From: Chitinophaga polysaccharea
Lineage (GTDB): Bacteria; Bacteroidota; Bacteroidia; Chitinophagales; Chitinophagaceae
Direction of reading: 5' to 3'
NCBI RefSeq assembly: GCF_007829335.1
Contig: NZ_VIWO01000014.1
Coordinates: 47,738-111,737, forward strand
DNA: 64,000 bases
Shown here: positions 1-8,300 of the stretch, piece by piece
Layout of the letters: each line of letters begins with the position of its first letter
Position numbering within the stretch: position 1 is the first letter of the stretch
The notes under the pieces: model-generated
Databases searched by the model: none
Told to the model about the DNA's origin: nothing
Seen by the model: only the letters and a program-made list of their open reading frames with translations
Translations under genes and position numbers: made by a program

Positions 1-1002
1 AACCTGGGTCTGTTGATCACTGCAAGTCAGCCAAACGCCGCAGAACCTAATGTTGACGGGGCATTTACCATCAGCCTGGCAAATGGCAAGCGTACGGCAG
101 CACCTATCACCATACAGTATATGATGAGTGGCAGCGCTACGCCGGATGCAGATTACACGGCCATCAGCGGTACGATCACCATTCCGGCCGGCGCCAGCAG
201 TGTAGTTGTTCCTGTAATTGTTCAGGACGATCGCGAAGTGGAAGGCCCTGAAACAGTAGTGTTCAAGCTCACCGGCGGAAAATCGGCGGACTACGCCTTC
301 ACAACAGGCGCAGCCAACGAGGCCACTGTAACGATTGCAGACAATGATAAACTGGCGGGCGATCTGATCGTCACCAAAGAAATCGTTTCACCAGTAGCAG
401 GACCTTACCGTATGGGACAAAACCTCACCTACCGCATTACGGTGAAGAATGTGGGTAATATCCCTGTCACCAGTGTGAGGGCAGAAGACCATTTACCGGT
501 ACAACTGGATATACCAACCCATACAGCAGCAGATCGCGGTGATGTGGTAGTAACGCAAGCCACTAAACTGGTAGAATGGAATATCGGCGACCTGGCAGTA
601 GGAGCTAGTGTGCAGATGACGCTGACATCCCGCGTAATTGAAGGTGGTAAGCTGATCAACGAAGCAACGGCTTATAGTACCAATATGCCGGATGCCGATA
701 GTACCAATAACGTAGGCGTGTCAACGATAGCGGTCGAAGGTTCGGACCTGTCATTCCCGAATGTGATCACACCGAACGGTGATGGTAAGAACGAAAGGTT
801 CATCATCGGTGGTTTGGAAAAATATCCGGGCGCTGCCATCTTTATCTTCAACCGTTGGGGTGGACAGGTGTACCAGTCAAAGGATTACCATAACGATTGG
901 GATGGTTCTAACCTGAACGAGGGCACCTACTACTATATACTGGAAGTAAGGAAAGAAAGTGGTATCAAGAAGTACAAAGGATGGGTAACCATAGTACGGT
1001 AA
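1..1002 (+). CDS. T9SS type B cargo protein, C-terminal part (Calx-beta, DUF11, gliding-motility CTD); 5' end outside window
   Basis: The reading frame is open from base 1, so this is the end of a longer gene; the TTG at 13 is not a real start. The visible 333 residues hold a Calx-beta-like domain (about 1-115, with the acidic 'VEGPETVVFKL' strand), a DUF11-like repeat (about 118-245, 'NVGNIPVTSVRAED') and a type B C-terminal domain of the gliding-motility/CHU_C kind (about 250-333, with 'ITPNGDGKNE', 'FNRWGGQVY' and the terminal 'GWVTIVR'). Such domains send proteins out through the type IX secretion system and hold them at the cell surface. Two genes for likely secretion partners follow on the same strand, 40 bases downstream. 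The role is probably surface adhesion; the ligand is unknown. Confidence 0.9.
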   Translation, partial: NLGLLITASQPNAAEPNVDGAFTISLANGKRTAAPITIQYMMSGSATPDADYTAISGTITIPAGASSVVVPVIVQDDREVEGPETVVFKLTGGKSADYAFTTGAANEATVTIADNDKLAGDLIVTKEIVSPVAGPYRMGQNLTYRITVKNVGNIPVTSVRAEDHLPVQLDIPTHTAADRGDVVVTQATKLVEWNIGDLAVGASVQMTLTSRVIEGGKLINEATAYSTNMPDADSTNNVGVSTIAVEGSDLSFPNVITPNGDGKNERFIIGGLEKYPGAAIFIFNRWGGQVYQSKDYHNDWDGSNLNEGTYYYILEVRKESGIKKYKGWVTIVR

Positions 1003-1042
1003 GAGATAACAATATTATCTGCTACAAAAAAAAGTGTAAAAG

Positions 1043-2044
1043 ATGCAAACAGTACTTAGAGCAGGAATAATGGTCTTGCTGCTGGCAATAAGCATGCGTG
1101 GCACAGCGCAGCAGAACATACAGTTCAGCCAGTATGTCTTCAACGGGTTAAGCGTTAACCCTGCCTATGCAGGCTATAAGGAAGACCTGTATGTGAATAC
1201 CGTTTACCGTCATCAATGGAGTGGTTTCCCTGGTGCGCCTCGTACAGGTGGCATATCGATAGATGGGGTAACGCCGGCGAGCGACAACAAGGTAGGATTG
1301 GGGTTGCAAATGTTGTTTGATAAACTGGGACCACAGGAGGCATTATCGCTCTATGGCTCTTACGCCTACCGGATTCCGCTGGATGATGAAGGTACGCGCC
1401 GGCTTTGCTTTGGTCTTGGCGGTGGCGTTACCCAGTATTCCATCGACGGTAATGCACTGCAATACACTGATAACGACGACGTGGCTCTGCCGCTGGGTAA
1501 AAAGAGTGTGTGGGTACCGGATGCCCGCTTTGGGATTTACTATTATACTTCCCGTTTTTATGCCGGCGCTTCTGTCATGGACCTGTTTTCGCTCTATACC
1601 GATGCTACGCGTTATAACTGGAAAGGAAATAACTATTCGACCATCCGTAAAACACAGCACCTGTATATTACTACAGGTGCTATGTTTCCGCTGGGTGACA
1701 ACTTACAGCTGAAGCCTTCGATCCTTATTAAGGAAGATTTTAAAGGACCTACCAACGTAGATATTAATGCCTTCCTGTTGATTGGCGACAAATTATGGAC
1801 GGGCGCTTCATATCGTACCGGCGTGGGATTATGGAATAAAACTAACTTGCAAAAAGACCTCAGCGAAGTAGATGCTGCCAGCGTAATGGTGGAATTTTAT
1901 GCTACTGAAAAACTGCGCATAGGGTATTCCTATGATCTGACCATTAATAAAATGGCGGGTTACCAGGGAGGATCGCATGAGATATCCCTGGGCTTTTTAA
2001 TCCCATCGAAGAATTTTACGGTAAAGAGCCCCAGGTATTTTTAA
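1043..2044 (+). CDS. PorP/SprF family type IX secretion membrane protein
   Basis: A 333-residue protein with an N-terminal signal peptide (hydrophobic 'MVLLLAISM' then 'GTAQQ') and the PorP/SprF opening, 'IQFSQYVFNGLSVNPAYAGY'. The rest is beta-rich with alternating aromatic residues, as expected for an outer-membrane barrel. PorP/SprF proteins are needed to secrete or anchor type B CTD cargo, and paralogues usually sit next to their cargo gene, as here. It lies 40 bases after the adhesin end and 18 bases before the OmpA gene, so the three probably form one transcript. Two paralogues lie at 33764-34798 and 36855-37859. Confidence 0.93.
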   Translation: MQTVLRAGIMVLLLAISMRGTAQQNIQFSQYVFNGLSVNPAYAGYKEDLYVNTVYRHQWSGFPGAPRTGGISIDGVTPASDNKVGLGLQMLFDKLGPQEALSLYGSYAYRIPLDDEGTRRLCFGLGGGVTQYSIDGNALQYTDNDDVALPLGKKSVWVPDARFGIYYYTSRFYAGASVMDLFSLYTDATRYNWKGNNYSTIRKTQHLYITTGAMFPLGDNLQLKPSILIKEDFKGPTNVDINAFLLIGDKLWTGASYRTGVGLWNKTNLQKDLSEVDAASVMVEFYATEKLRIGYSYDLTINKMAGYQGGSHEISLGFLIPSKNFTVKSPRYF

Positions 2045-2062
2045 CCTTTAGTTATTACACGT

Positions 2063-3871
2063 ATGATACGTTGCACGATAATGACCATTCCGCTGGTGCT
2101 TTTGATGACGACACAGTTGTACAGCCAGGAGCAGAAGAGTTTGACGCAGTTGGCCGATGAGGCATACGCCAGGCAGGAGTATGCAAAGGCGGGCTCCCTC
2201 TATTACAGGATTGCCCGTAATAAAGGAAGTAAAACGGCGGTAGACCAGTTGATGAAAATGGCGCATAGTTACCAGGAAATTGGTTACTATAAGTCGGCTG
2301 CCGACATCTACCAGGAAGTTACCAGTCGCCCCGATTGTCCTGCATCTGCTTATTTTTCCTATGGTGAAGTACTCAAGCAGCTGGAACAATATGATGCGGC
2401 AAAAAAGCAATATACTTTATTCAGCACGTCGAATGCCGACAGCCTTAAATTAAAAGATATTGCGTTGCTGGGCTGCGACAGTGCTGTTGTATGGAATAAG
2501 CAAGGCGCGCCTATAGAGTTGAAGCCGATCAAAGAACTGAATACCTATGGTTCCGACCTCGTAAGCGGGGCGGTACAAAAAGGCTTGCTGGTGATGTCGA
2601 ACGGGTACCGCTCGATGGCGCTGAATAGTGGCTCGCAGTCTAATCCTGCCATTGACAAACGCACAGAGCAACCTTATTACAAAGCATATGTTTACCAGCA
2701 ATACGCAGGTGATAATTCCAACGCCTACCTGGAAGAACTGGTACCGGCGTTGTTGGGCAAATATGATTATCATATTGGCCCTGTATGCTTAAATAGTACG
2801 GAAGATACGCTGTATGCTACCATCAATATACAAGGTAAGGGAGTACCCGTTACCGGCAAAGGTGCTGTGAATGGTATCCGCCACCTGCAGATCTACCAGT
2901 CTGTGAAAAAGAATGGTAAATGGGAAACGCCGGTATTGATGCCTGGTATTAACGTAGAAGGATACTCGGCCAGCCATGCGGTATTAAGTTCCGGTGGCGA
3001 TGTATTGTATTTTGTATCAGATCGCCCGGGTGGCCTGGGGCAGACAGATATATGGTATGCAGAGAAGCAGGCAGATGGTACCTGGGGCGCGCCGGTTAAC
3101 TGCGGCAGCCAGGTAAACACGGTGGCTGCTGAAACCTTTCCCACGGTGAACGAAGAAGGGATTCTTTACTTCTCCAGCAGGGGCTATGCAGGGATGGGGG
3201 GCTACGATATCTATCGTGTGAAGGGTGCAAAATCCAGTTGGGAAGTACCGGAGAATATGAAACTGCCGTTCAATTCCGGGGCTGATGATATGGGGCTGGT
3301 ATTGAAACGAAATGGTTATGAAGGTTACCTGGCTTCCAACAGGCCAGGTGGTATGGGAAAAGATGATATCTACTATTTCTCAGACCCCAATTATTTTAGC
3401 CGGGTTAATCCTGTGCCGGAGCCGCCGGTGACTGTCGATCATCCTACAACACCGGTAACGGGCGGTCCGCCTAACCCGGGAGGGAAAAAACACACTGCTG
3501 AAGAAATTACGGATAAACAAAAACTGGAAGAATTGAAGTTTTTGTATGACTATAACAGTGCCTCCCTGCTCACAGAGTCCCGCAGGATCCTGGACCAGGT
3601 GGCAGCGGTGTTGAAGCGCCATCCCGACTGGAAAATTGTGATTATGTCCTTTGCGGATAGCCGTGGTGGCGATCAGTATAATACCGATTTGTCGGCGTTG
3701 CGTTGCTATGCAGTAATAGATTACCTGGCCGGTAAGGGCATTGATCCCAAACGCCTTTACTATAGCAATAAAGGGGAGCGAGACCCTGTGAATGGCTGTA
3801 AAGACGGGGTGCCATGTAGTGAAAAAGAATATAAACAAAACAGACGTTCCGAATTAAAGATAAAATGGTAG
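2063..3871 (+). CDS. OmpA family protein with TPR and PD40 repeats (PorE-like)
   Basis: A 602-residue secreted protein: signal peptide ending near 'LYSQE', TPR-like helices (about 25-150), WD40-like/PD40 blades (about 295-440, with 'LYFVSDRPGGLGQTDIW', 'YFSSRGYAGMGGYDIY' and 'GYLASNRPGGMGKDDIYYF') and a C-terminal OmpA-like peptidoglycan-binding domain (about 490-602, 'LSALRCYAVIDYL', 'NRRSELKI'). The TPR-PD40-OmpA order matches PorE, a periplasmic type IX secretion component thought to tie the machine to peptidoglycan. Being next to a PorP/SprF gene and a type B cargo gene, it is more likely a cargo-specific paralogue than the core PorE. A strong hairpin follows at 3889. The ATG at 2087 is another possible start. 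Confidence 0.88.
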   Translation: MIRCTIMTIPLVLLMTTQLYSQEQKSLTQLADEAYARQEYAKAGSLYYRIARNKGSKTAVDQLMKMAHSYQEIGYYKSAADIYQEVTSRPDCPASAYFSYGEVLKQLEQYDAAKKQYTLFSTSNADSLKLKDIALLGCDSAVVWNKQGAPIELKPIKELNTYGSDLVSGAVQKGLLVMSNGYRSMALNSGSQSNPAIDKRTEQPYYKAYVYQQYAGDNSNAYLEELVPALLGKYDYHIGPVCLNSTEDTLYATINIQGKGVPVTGKGAVNGIRHLQIYQSVKKNGKWETPVLMPGINVEGYSASHAVLSSGGDVLYFVSDRPGGLGQTDIWYAEKQADGTWGAPVNCGSQVNTVAAETFPTVNEEGILYFSSRGYAGMGGYDIYRVKGAKSSWEVPENMKLPFNSGADDMGLVLKRNGYEGYLASNRPGGMGKDDIYYFSDPNYFSRVNPVPEPPVTVDHPTTPVTGGPPNPGGKKHTAEEITDKQKLEELKFLYDYNSASLLTESRRILDQVAAVLKRHPDWKIVIMSFADSRGGDQYNTDLSALRCYAVIDYLAGKGIDPKRLYYSNKGERDPVNGCKDGVPCSEKEYKQNRRSELKIKW

Positions 3872-3888
3872 GGTAGATAGTAAATAGT

Positions 3889-3926
3889 AAGAGCCTTCAG
3901 GTGAAAACCTGGAGGCTCTTTTGTTT
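3889..3926 (+). terminator. Rho-independent terminator after the adhesin-PorP-OmpA operon
   Basis: A 13-base stem (3889-3901 with 3908-3920, one G-U pair), a 6-base loop (TGAAAA) and a T-rich tail, 17 bases after the OmpA stop codon. Confidence 0.9.
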
Positions 3927-4037
3927 GTTAGCCATCTTCTTCACATAGTTCGTTTCCTATTTGGCTGTTATCATGAACGCGCCTGTTATTTCGCCCCTCA
4001 AAATAACTAACTCGCGGGCCAATTTGTCCAACTGAGG

Positions 4038-4123
4038 TGTTTGATAAAATTTCACATTGCGGGACTGTCTACTTTTGAGTAAACAAACAGCAAAACGCAA
4101 TAACAACCACATTTTATCAAACA
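4038..4123. promoter_or_regulatory. Inverted 13-base repeats flanking a promoter box before the DoxX-like gene
   Basis: TGTTTGATAAAAT (4038-4050) returns as its exact reverse complement at 4111-4123. A second nested pair is ATTGCG/CGCAAT (4056-4061 region and 4096-4101). Between them TACTTTTG (4070-4077) fits the Bacteroidota -7 consensus TAnnTTTG. The right arm ends 15 bases before the ATG at 4139. Two opposed operator half-sites around a promoter would explain this; a small mobile-element relic is an alternative. Confidence 0.5.
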
Positions 4124-4138
4124 TTTAAAAATAGAAAA

Positions 4139-4543
4139 ATGAAAACTACTACCACAAAAATCATCTATTGGTCAGGCGTTATTTTTATGTCACTCTGGTT
4201 TGGCGCCAGCGGTTTCTTTGAATTAACCAGGAACCCGATTGTATGGGGTATCACGCAGCAGTTGGGCTATCCGCCGCATTTTATCTATATCCTGGGTGTT
4301 TTTAAAATTTCAGGGATCATTACCTTATTAATTCCCAACCGGTTACTTCGGTTAAAAGAATGGGTATTTGCGGGCATGTTTTTCGATATCATTTTCGCTT
4401 TCTTTTCCAAAATAAGTGTGCTGGGTTTTCCTGCTACTATAGATGCTATTATTGCATTTAGCGTACTGTTGGCCGCCTACCTGATGTTCAGAAAGCTGTA
4501 CCCGGTTCATTACGCGGTGGAAGTGCCGGCAATGGCGCATTGA
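4139..4543 (+). CDS. DoxX-like family membrane protein
   Basis: A 134-residue protein with four predicted membrane helices: about 9-27 ('IIYWSGVIFMSLWFGASGF'), 47-66, 74-92 and 99-118. Length, helix layout and the opening 'WFGASGFFEL' fit the DoxX-like family (PF13564 type). Function is poorly defined; members are often expressed with stress or redox genes. It stands alone, with an unusual inverted repeat around its likely promoter. Confidence 0.8.
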   Translation: MKTTTTKIIYWSGVIFMSLWFGASGFFELTRNPIVWGITQQLGYPPHFIYILGVFKISGIITLLIPNRLLRLKEWVFAGMFFDIIFAFFSKISVLGFPATIDAIIAFSVLLAAYLMFRKLYPVHYAVEVPAMAH

Positions 4544-4650
4544 GTGGCTGATAATAGTATTACCAACAATCCTGATCTTTTTTGGACAAAGCCATAACAG
4601 GGTAAGGAACTAACCTGTAATTATACAGCACAAACCCCGGCTTGTACCTG

Positions 4651-4679
4651 TTGGAGGCTGATAGGGTGGTCTATTTTTG
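4651..4679 (+). promoter_or_regulatory. Bacteroidota-type promoter for the alpha/beta hydrolase gene
   Basis: TTG (4651-4653), an 18-base spacer, then TATTTTTG (4672-4679), matching the -33/-7 pattern TTTG...TAnnTTTG. It ends 31 bases before the ATG at 4711. It lies inside the upstream extension of the open frame (from 4642), which argues against a start at 4642. Confidence 0.6.
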
Positions 4680-4710
4680 TGTTATCAATCATCATAAAAA
4701 ACAGATCAAA

Positions 4711-5526
4711 ATGGAAAACATAATAGCCTCCCTGCCAGCCACTCAATATTTTACTACTGGCGACGGTGTGCGCATTGCCTACGAACTGGAAGGCGAAACA
4801 GGCAACCCTGTGCTGGTATTGTCTAATTCTATTGCTACCGACTATCATATGTGGGATGTACAAATGCCTGCTTTTACCCGTTTCTTCCAGGTATTACGGT
4901 TTGATACCCGGGGTAATGGCGCTTCCGGCGCTCCCGCCGGAGATTATTCCATTAACCGGATGGCGCTGGATGTAATTGAGTTGCTGGACCACCTGGGTAT
5001 TGAAAAAGCGCATTTCCTGGGCTTATCGTTGGGTGGTTTTATAGGTCAGTACCTGGCTATACACACGCCTGAAAGGATCGATAAATTGGTATTGGCCAAT
5101 ACTTCCTCTTACCTGGGGCCACAGGCGTACTTTAATAAACAGATAAAATCCTTGCAAGAGGGCGCTACCATGGACGGATTTGCCGATATGTTTATTCATA
5201 ACTGGTTTCCGGCCGCGATGATCAGCAATGGAGACAGCCGGGTAGCGCCCTTCCGTGACATGGTATTAAACACGCCTCCATTGGGATTGGCCGGCTCTTT
5301 CGCTGCTGTGCGTGATGGCGACCTGAGAAAAACTGCTGCCCTGATCCCACATGCAACGCTCATTATAGGCGGACAATATGATACGGTAACCCTACCTGAA
5401 CACAGTGAATTACTCGCCGCCACCATCGTCAATTCCAGCCTGACGATACTCCCGGTAGTGCACCTGTCGAATATAGAGAGCAGTGAAAGGTTCAACGAGC
5501 TGGTGATCGACTTTTTGCAGGATTGA
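4711..5526 (+). CDS. Alpha/beta hydrolase, 3-oxoadipate enol-lactonase-like
   Basis: A 271-residue alpha/beta hydrolase. The nucleophile elbow is GLSLGG with Ser106; Asp224 ('GGQYDTVT') and His251 ('VVHLSNIE') complete the likely triad. The order and spacing, with 'RFDTRGNGAS' after strand 4, resemble 3-oxoadipate enol-lactonase (PcaD). No other protocatechuate-pathway genes are nearby, so the substrate is uncertain. The ATG at 4711 is preferred over an in-frame start at 4642 because a good promoter lies between them. A large inverted repeat follows the stop. Confidence 0.85.
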   Translation: MENIIASLPATQYFTTGDGVRIAYELEGETGNPVLVLSNSIATDYHMWDVQMPAFTRFFQVLRFDTRGNGASGAPAGDYSINRMALDVIELLDHLGIEKAHFLGLSLGGFIGQYLAIHTPERIDKLVLANTSSYLGPQAYFNKQIKSLQEGATMDGFADMFIHNWFPAAMISNGDSRVAPFRDMVLNTPPLGLAGSFAAVRDGDLRKTAALIPHATLIIGGQYDTVTLPEHSELLAATIVNSSLTILPVVHLSNIESSERFNELVIDFLQD

Positions 5527-5539
5527 GATGAAATAACCT

Positions 5540-5580
5540 GGTAGTGGATAGTTCCGGGTGTCAGCCGATTATCCACTACC
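5540..5580 (+). terminator. Hairpin after the hydrolase gene
   Basis: Perfect 11-base arms (GGTAGTGGATA at 5540-5550, its complement at 5570-5580) around a 19-base loop, 13 bases after the stop. There is no clear T run, so this is either an imperfect terminator or an mRNA-stabilising hairpin. Confidence 0.5.
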
Positions 5581-5706
5581 TATCATAATGGTCAATAATG
5601 AAATTTCCTTATTATTGTGGTGAAAATGAGCCAACGAGTTCAATTGTTAAACCAGTTAATCAGTGTTAGCCTGGCTGTTATAGCCAAATTTTAACCACTT
5701 TAATTT

Positions 5707-6252
5707 ATGAAGAGAATATTGACGCTCTTATTAGGAACAGCATTTCTATTTTCCTGCAGCAAAAAGAAAGACGATAATACTGGTCCCAGTTCCGCTGATG
5801 CCAGCTGGAAGCTCGGCCAATACACCTATGTAAGAGGTACGTCTTCGCAATCGAGTACTACCAGCAGTGGGAAAACTATTACGGCTATGGCCGTTGGCAC
5901 CACCGGAGATGGAGGAAACTTTGGCGCTTTTTCCGGCAGTGCATTGACCTTCACCTTTTACAGCAACCTGGGAGAGGGAGAATACCGCCTGGGTACAACG
6001 GAAGCAATGGTGTCCAGTCCCACTGCCCGCATTATTGTGATTAACTGTACCATTGGCACCGCCGTAAACACAGGCTCCCTGCTGTATTCTGTGCTGGGAA
6101 CCGGAGGCACTGCCAGCGTAACGCAAGACAGTAATGGTAAGTATCATGTGAGTGTATCAACGCCGGTTACTTTCAAAAAGGATATTGCAGTAAACGGGGG
6201 AATTCCTGCTGCGCAGGAAACATATGACCTGACGATCAAGAATGCGTACTAA
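5707..6252 (+). CDS. Hypothetical lipoprotein
   Basis: A 181-residue protein with a lipoprotein signal: 'ILTLLLGTAFLFSCSKKK', lipobox Cys at residue 17, followed by charged residues. The mature part is rich in Gly, Ser and Thr with short beta-strand-like stretches. I do not recognise the fold. It is a single-gene unit ending in a terminator at 6272. Probably anchored in the outer or inner membrane; function unknown. Confidence 0.8.
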   Translation: MKRILTLLLGTAFLFSCSKKKDDNTGPSSADASWKLGQYTYVRGTSSQSSTTSSGKTITAMAVGTTGDGGNFGAFSGSALTFTFYSNLGEGEYRLGTTEAMVSSPTARIIVINCTIGTAVNTGSLLYSVLGTGGTASVTQDSNGKYHVSVSTPVTFKKDIAVNGGIPAAQETYDLTIKNAY

Positions 6253-6271
6253 GCATATTACCGATAAAAGT

Positions 6272-6309
6272 AAAGCTGGCCCGGACTTGTTTCCTGGTCA
6301 GCTTTTTTT
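6272..6309 (+). terminator. Rho-independent terminator after the lipoprotein gene
   Basis: Ten-base stem (6272-6281 with 6296-6305, one G-U pair), 14-base loop and a run of seven T at 6303-6309. Confidence 0.85.
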
Positions 6310-6355
6310 ATGCGCTTTATAATTTGAGCGCCAAAGAATATTGCCAGATGATGGG

Positions 6356-7138
6356 TCAACGATAAAGATTTTCTTTAAACCGCTTTGCCAGCAAGCCGGT
6401 AGCCAGTGCCGGATCTATGTCGGCCACGGTGATTCCTGCCTGTCCATAGGCGGCGTGCGCAACGCAGCTACCATCCGGTGCAATAACAGCACTGGCCGAA
6501 TCGGGATAGCGGGAGGCATAGTTAACGCTGGCAAAATAAATGGTGTTTTCCAGTGCCCGCATCATCATCGCTTTTTCATAATAAGGATTGTCTTTGTGGC
6601 CCCATTCCGTAGGTGAGGGCCCGTTAGTATTACTGCCACCAAAATGCGGATGGAATATGACTGCTGCCCCTTGCCTCGCCGCCCATCTCACCGACTCCGG
6701 GTAACGGAATCCTTCGTGACAAATGGTAATACCAAATTTTATCCCTTTTACTTCAAATATGCTGCGCTCCGTGCCAGGCTCCCATATATTATCTTCTGTA
6801 GGATCCAGCTGGTTTTTGGTTTGATAGCCCAGCTTTTCGCCCGTACCTGATATCACCCAGGCGAGGTTGAGTAAACCTTGTGGCTGATACCAATCCATCG
6901 GCATGATAATCGCTACGCCATTTTCTTTAGCAATGGCACACACTTCATCCAGTGCAGCCTGTAGTTTTTCCGGCGTGCGCTCTTCTGTATTCATGCCGGG
7001 ATAGCCGGGTAGATAAGATTCCGGGAAACAGATAATATCGGCATTTTGACCGGCGGCTTCTTTGACGAGTTGCGCTGTCCAATGCAAACCATCGCTGATG
7101 GAGGATGGGAAGGGAGGTGCAGCTAAAGCGATTTTCAT
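6356..7138 (-). CDS. Nitrilase-superfamily carbon-nitrogen hydrolase (amidase)
   Basis: A 260-residue protein with the Glu-Lys-Cys catalytic set of the nitrilase superfamily: Glu40 ('IICFPESYLPGYPG'), Lys108 ('GYQTKNQ') and Cys140 ('ITICHEGFRYPE'). It should hydrolyse a C-N bond in an amide, carbamoyl compound or nitrile in the cytoplasm; the substrate cannot be told. The start is set at the ATG at 7138, which opens with the family-typical 'MKIALAAPPF'. The open frame runs 41 codons further upstream, but that part looks non-coding. It is a single gene, convergent with the lipoprotein gene. Confidence 0.87.
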   Translation of the reverse strand: MKIALAAPPFPSSISDGLHWTAQLVKEAAGQNADIICFPESYLPGYPGMNTEERTPEKLQAALDEVCAIAKENGVAIIMPMDWYQPQGLLNLAWVISGTGEKLGYQTKNQLDPTEDNIWEPGTERSIFEVKGIKFGITICHEGFRYPESVRWAARQGAAVIFHPHFGGSNTNGPSPTEWGHKDNPYYEKAMMMRALENTIYFASVNYASRYPDSASAVIAPDGSCVAHAAYGQAGITVADIDPALATGLLAKRFKENLYR

Positions 7139-7502
7139 GTGTTGGGTTTGTGCAATAATTTTTTTTGAGAAAAGTAGTAATAATTCAATTAAGGTAATAT
7201 ATTTGCCAATAAGTGGAAAATGAAAAGTAAAAATGAGAGTGGCACTTTTCATCATCTGCAAAAAACTGTCGAAAAGTATTGTTATTCCCCTTTGATTGTT
7301 AAGAATAGTTTTAGTATTAAAATCCTATACCATGAATTTAAATTTACACCCTGGTTTATGCCCACACAATGTCTATTCCTTTCACTTGTATTTGCTACCT
7401 GTTTAATGGCCTGACACGCGCACATTTTACTTTTTTGGTTTGATATGTATTTGCCTGGCGAAGTACGCCATGGTATGGTGTAGATTGTTATAAACGATCC
7501 CA
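7139..7502. other. A+T-rich intergenic stretch at the left edge of the toxin/immunity island
   Basis: These 364 bases hold no convincing gene. The longest open frame (7220-7414, +) is low complexity and shows no family. The stretch must contain the nitrilase promoter (minus strand) and the promoter of the SMI1/KNR4 gene. The string CCTATACCATGAA at 7324-7336 recurs almost unchanged just before the ORF at 12418, possibly a shared upstream segment. Confidence 0.5.
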
Positions 7503-8231
7503 TTGAGATATTTTACCCCTATACTAGCAATTTTATTATTTGTCCTGTGTTGTGAAAGCAGTGCCCAGCTGCATTTACCCAACAGTAACAACCGGTTATT
7601 GGATACTGGTTTTTACTACATACACACAGGTTGTAAAATGATGTTGCCGGTACTGATCGTACAATATGAGCAACCGGTAGGAGATACGAGATACCAAACT
7701 ATCCGGCGAAAACATATCGAAACGTTGCCCCCGGTAGTGCAGCATCCGAAGTTGATTACTATAAAATATCAGAACCCAGTAAATAATATGCAGCCTATTA
7801 ATGATATTAATGACATTGCCAATTACTTAAGGTCTAATGGCGAGGATTTAGTTCCATGTACTGAGAAAGAAGTAGCCTTTTTGCAAACTTATTTTAATGT
7901 TTCATTCCCGCAAGTATATAAAGAGTTTTTGTTAGTGATGGGAAAAGGCGCTGGTACCTATATGCGTGGAACAGATGTATTTTATGGACAATTGTTACCT
8001 CTTAGAGATTATGCCAGAGAAACTCTTGAAGAGGCAAAGCTTGATCCCTTGCCTTGTGATGCTTTTGTTTTCTGGATGCATCAGGGCTATATTTATGCTT
8101 ACTTTATGACAGACGGCGACGAAAATCCTCCGGTTACTGTATTGTATGAATCTGGGGAGGTCATCAAATTTGATAATTTGTTTGATTTTTTTAAAGCTGA
8201 GCTGCATCTGGATGGCTTTGTAAAATTATGA
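7503..8231 (+). CDS. SMI1/KNR4-family protein, candidate immunity protein with an odd N-terminal extension
   Basis: Residues about 98-242 look like an SMI1/KNR4 domain, a common immunity fold against polymorphic toxins: 'CTEKEVAFLQTYFNVSFPQVY', then 'DAFVFWMHQGYIYAYF' and 'VTVLYESGEVIKF'. The first ~95 residues are unrelated and look like a secreted protein (signal-peptide-like 'FTPILAILLFVLCCESSAQ'). The frame opens with TTG at 7503, just after an in-frame stop; an ATG at 7788 would give a normal-sized 147-residue cytoplasmic SMI1 protein. So this is either a fusion or an immunity gene whose true start is 7788. No toxin gene lies directly upstream, so it may be an orphan. Confidence 0.7.
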   Translation: MRYFTPILAILLFVLCCESSAQLHLPNSNNRLLDTGFYYIHTGCKMMLPVLIVQYEQPVGDTRYQTIRRKHIETLPPVVQHPKLITIKYQNPVNNMQPINDINDIANYLRSNGEDLVPCTEKEVAFLQTYFNVSFPQVYKEFLLVMGKGAGTYMRGTDVFYGQLLPLRDYARETLEEAKLDPLPCDAFVFWMHQGYIYAYFMTDGDENPPVTVLYESGEVIKFDNLFDFFKAELHLDGFVKL

Positions 8232-8300
8232 GTACGATAAAGCAGATCATATGCTATGACGTATTTCGTTGCAAGAAGTAAGTGATGTCAGGTACAATTG

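Noticed and set aside
6341..6850. Plus-strand ORFs antisense to the nitrilase gene
   Set aside because: Both are shadows of a gene with clear catalytic residues on the minus strand.
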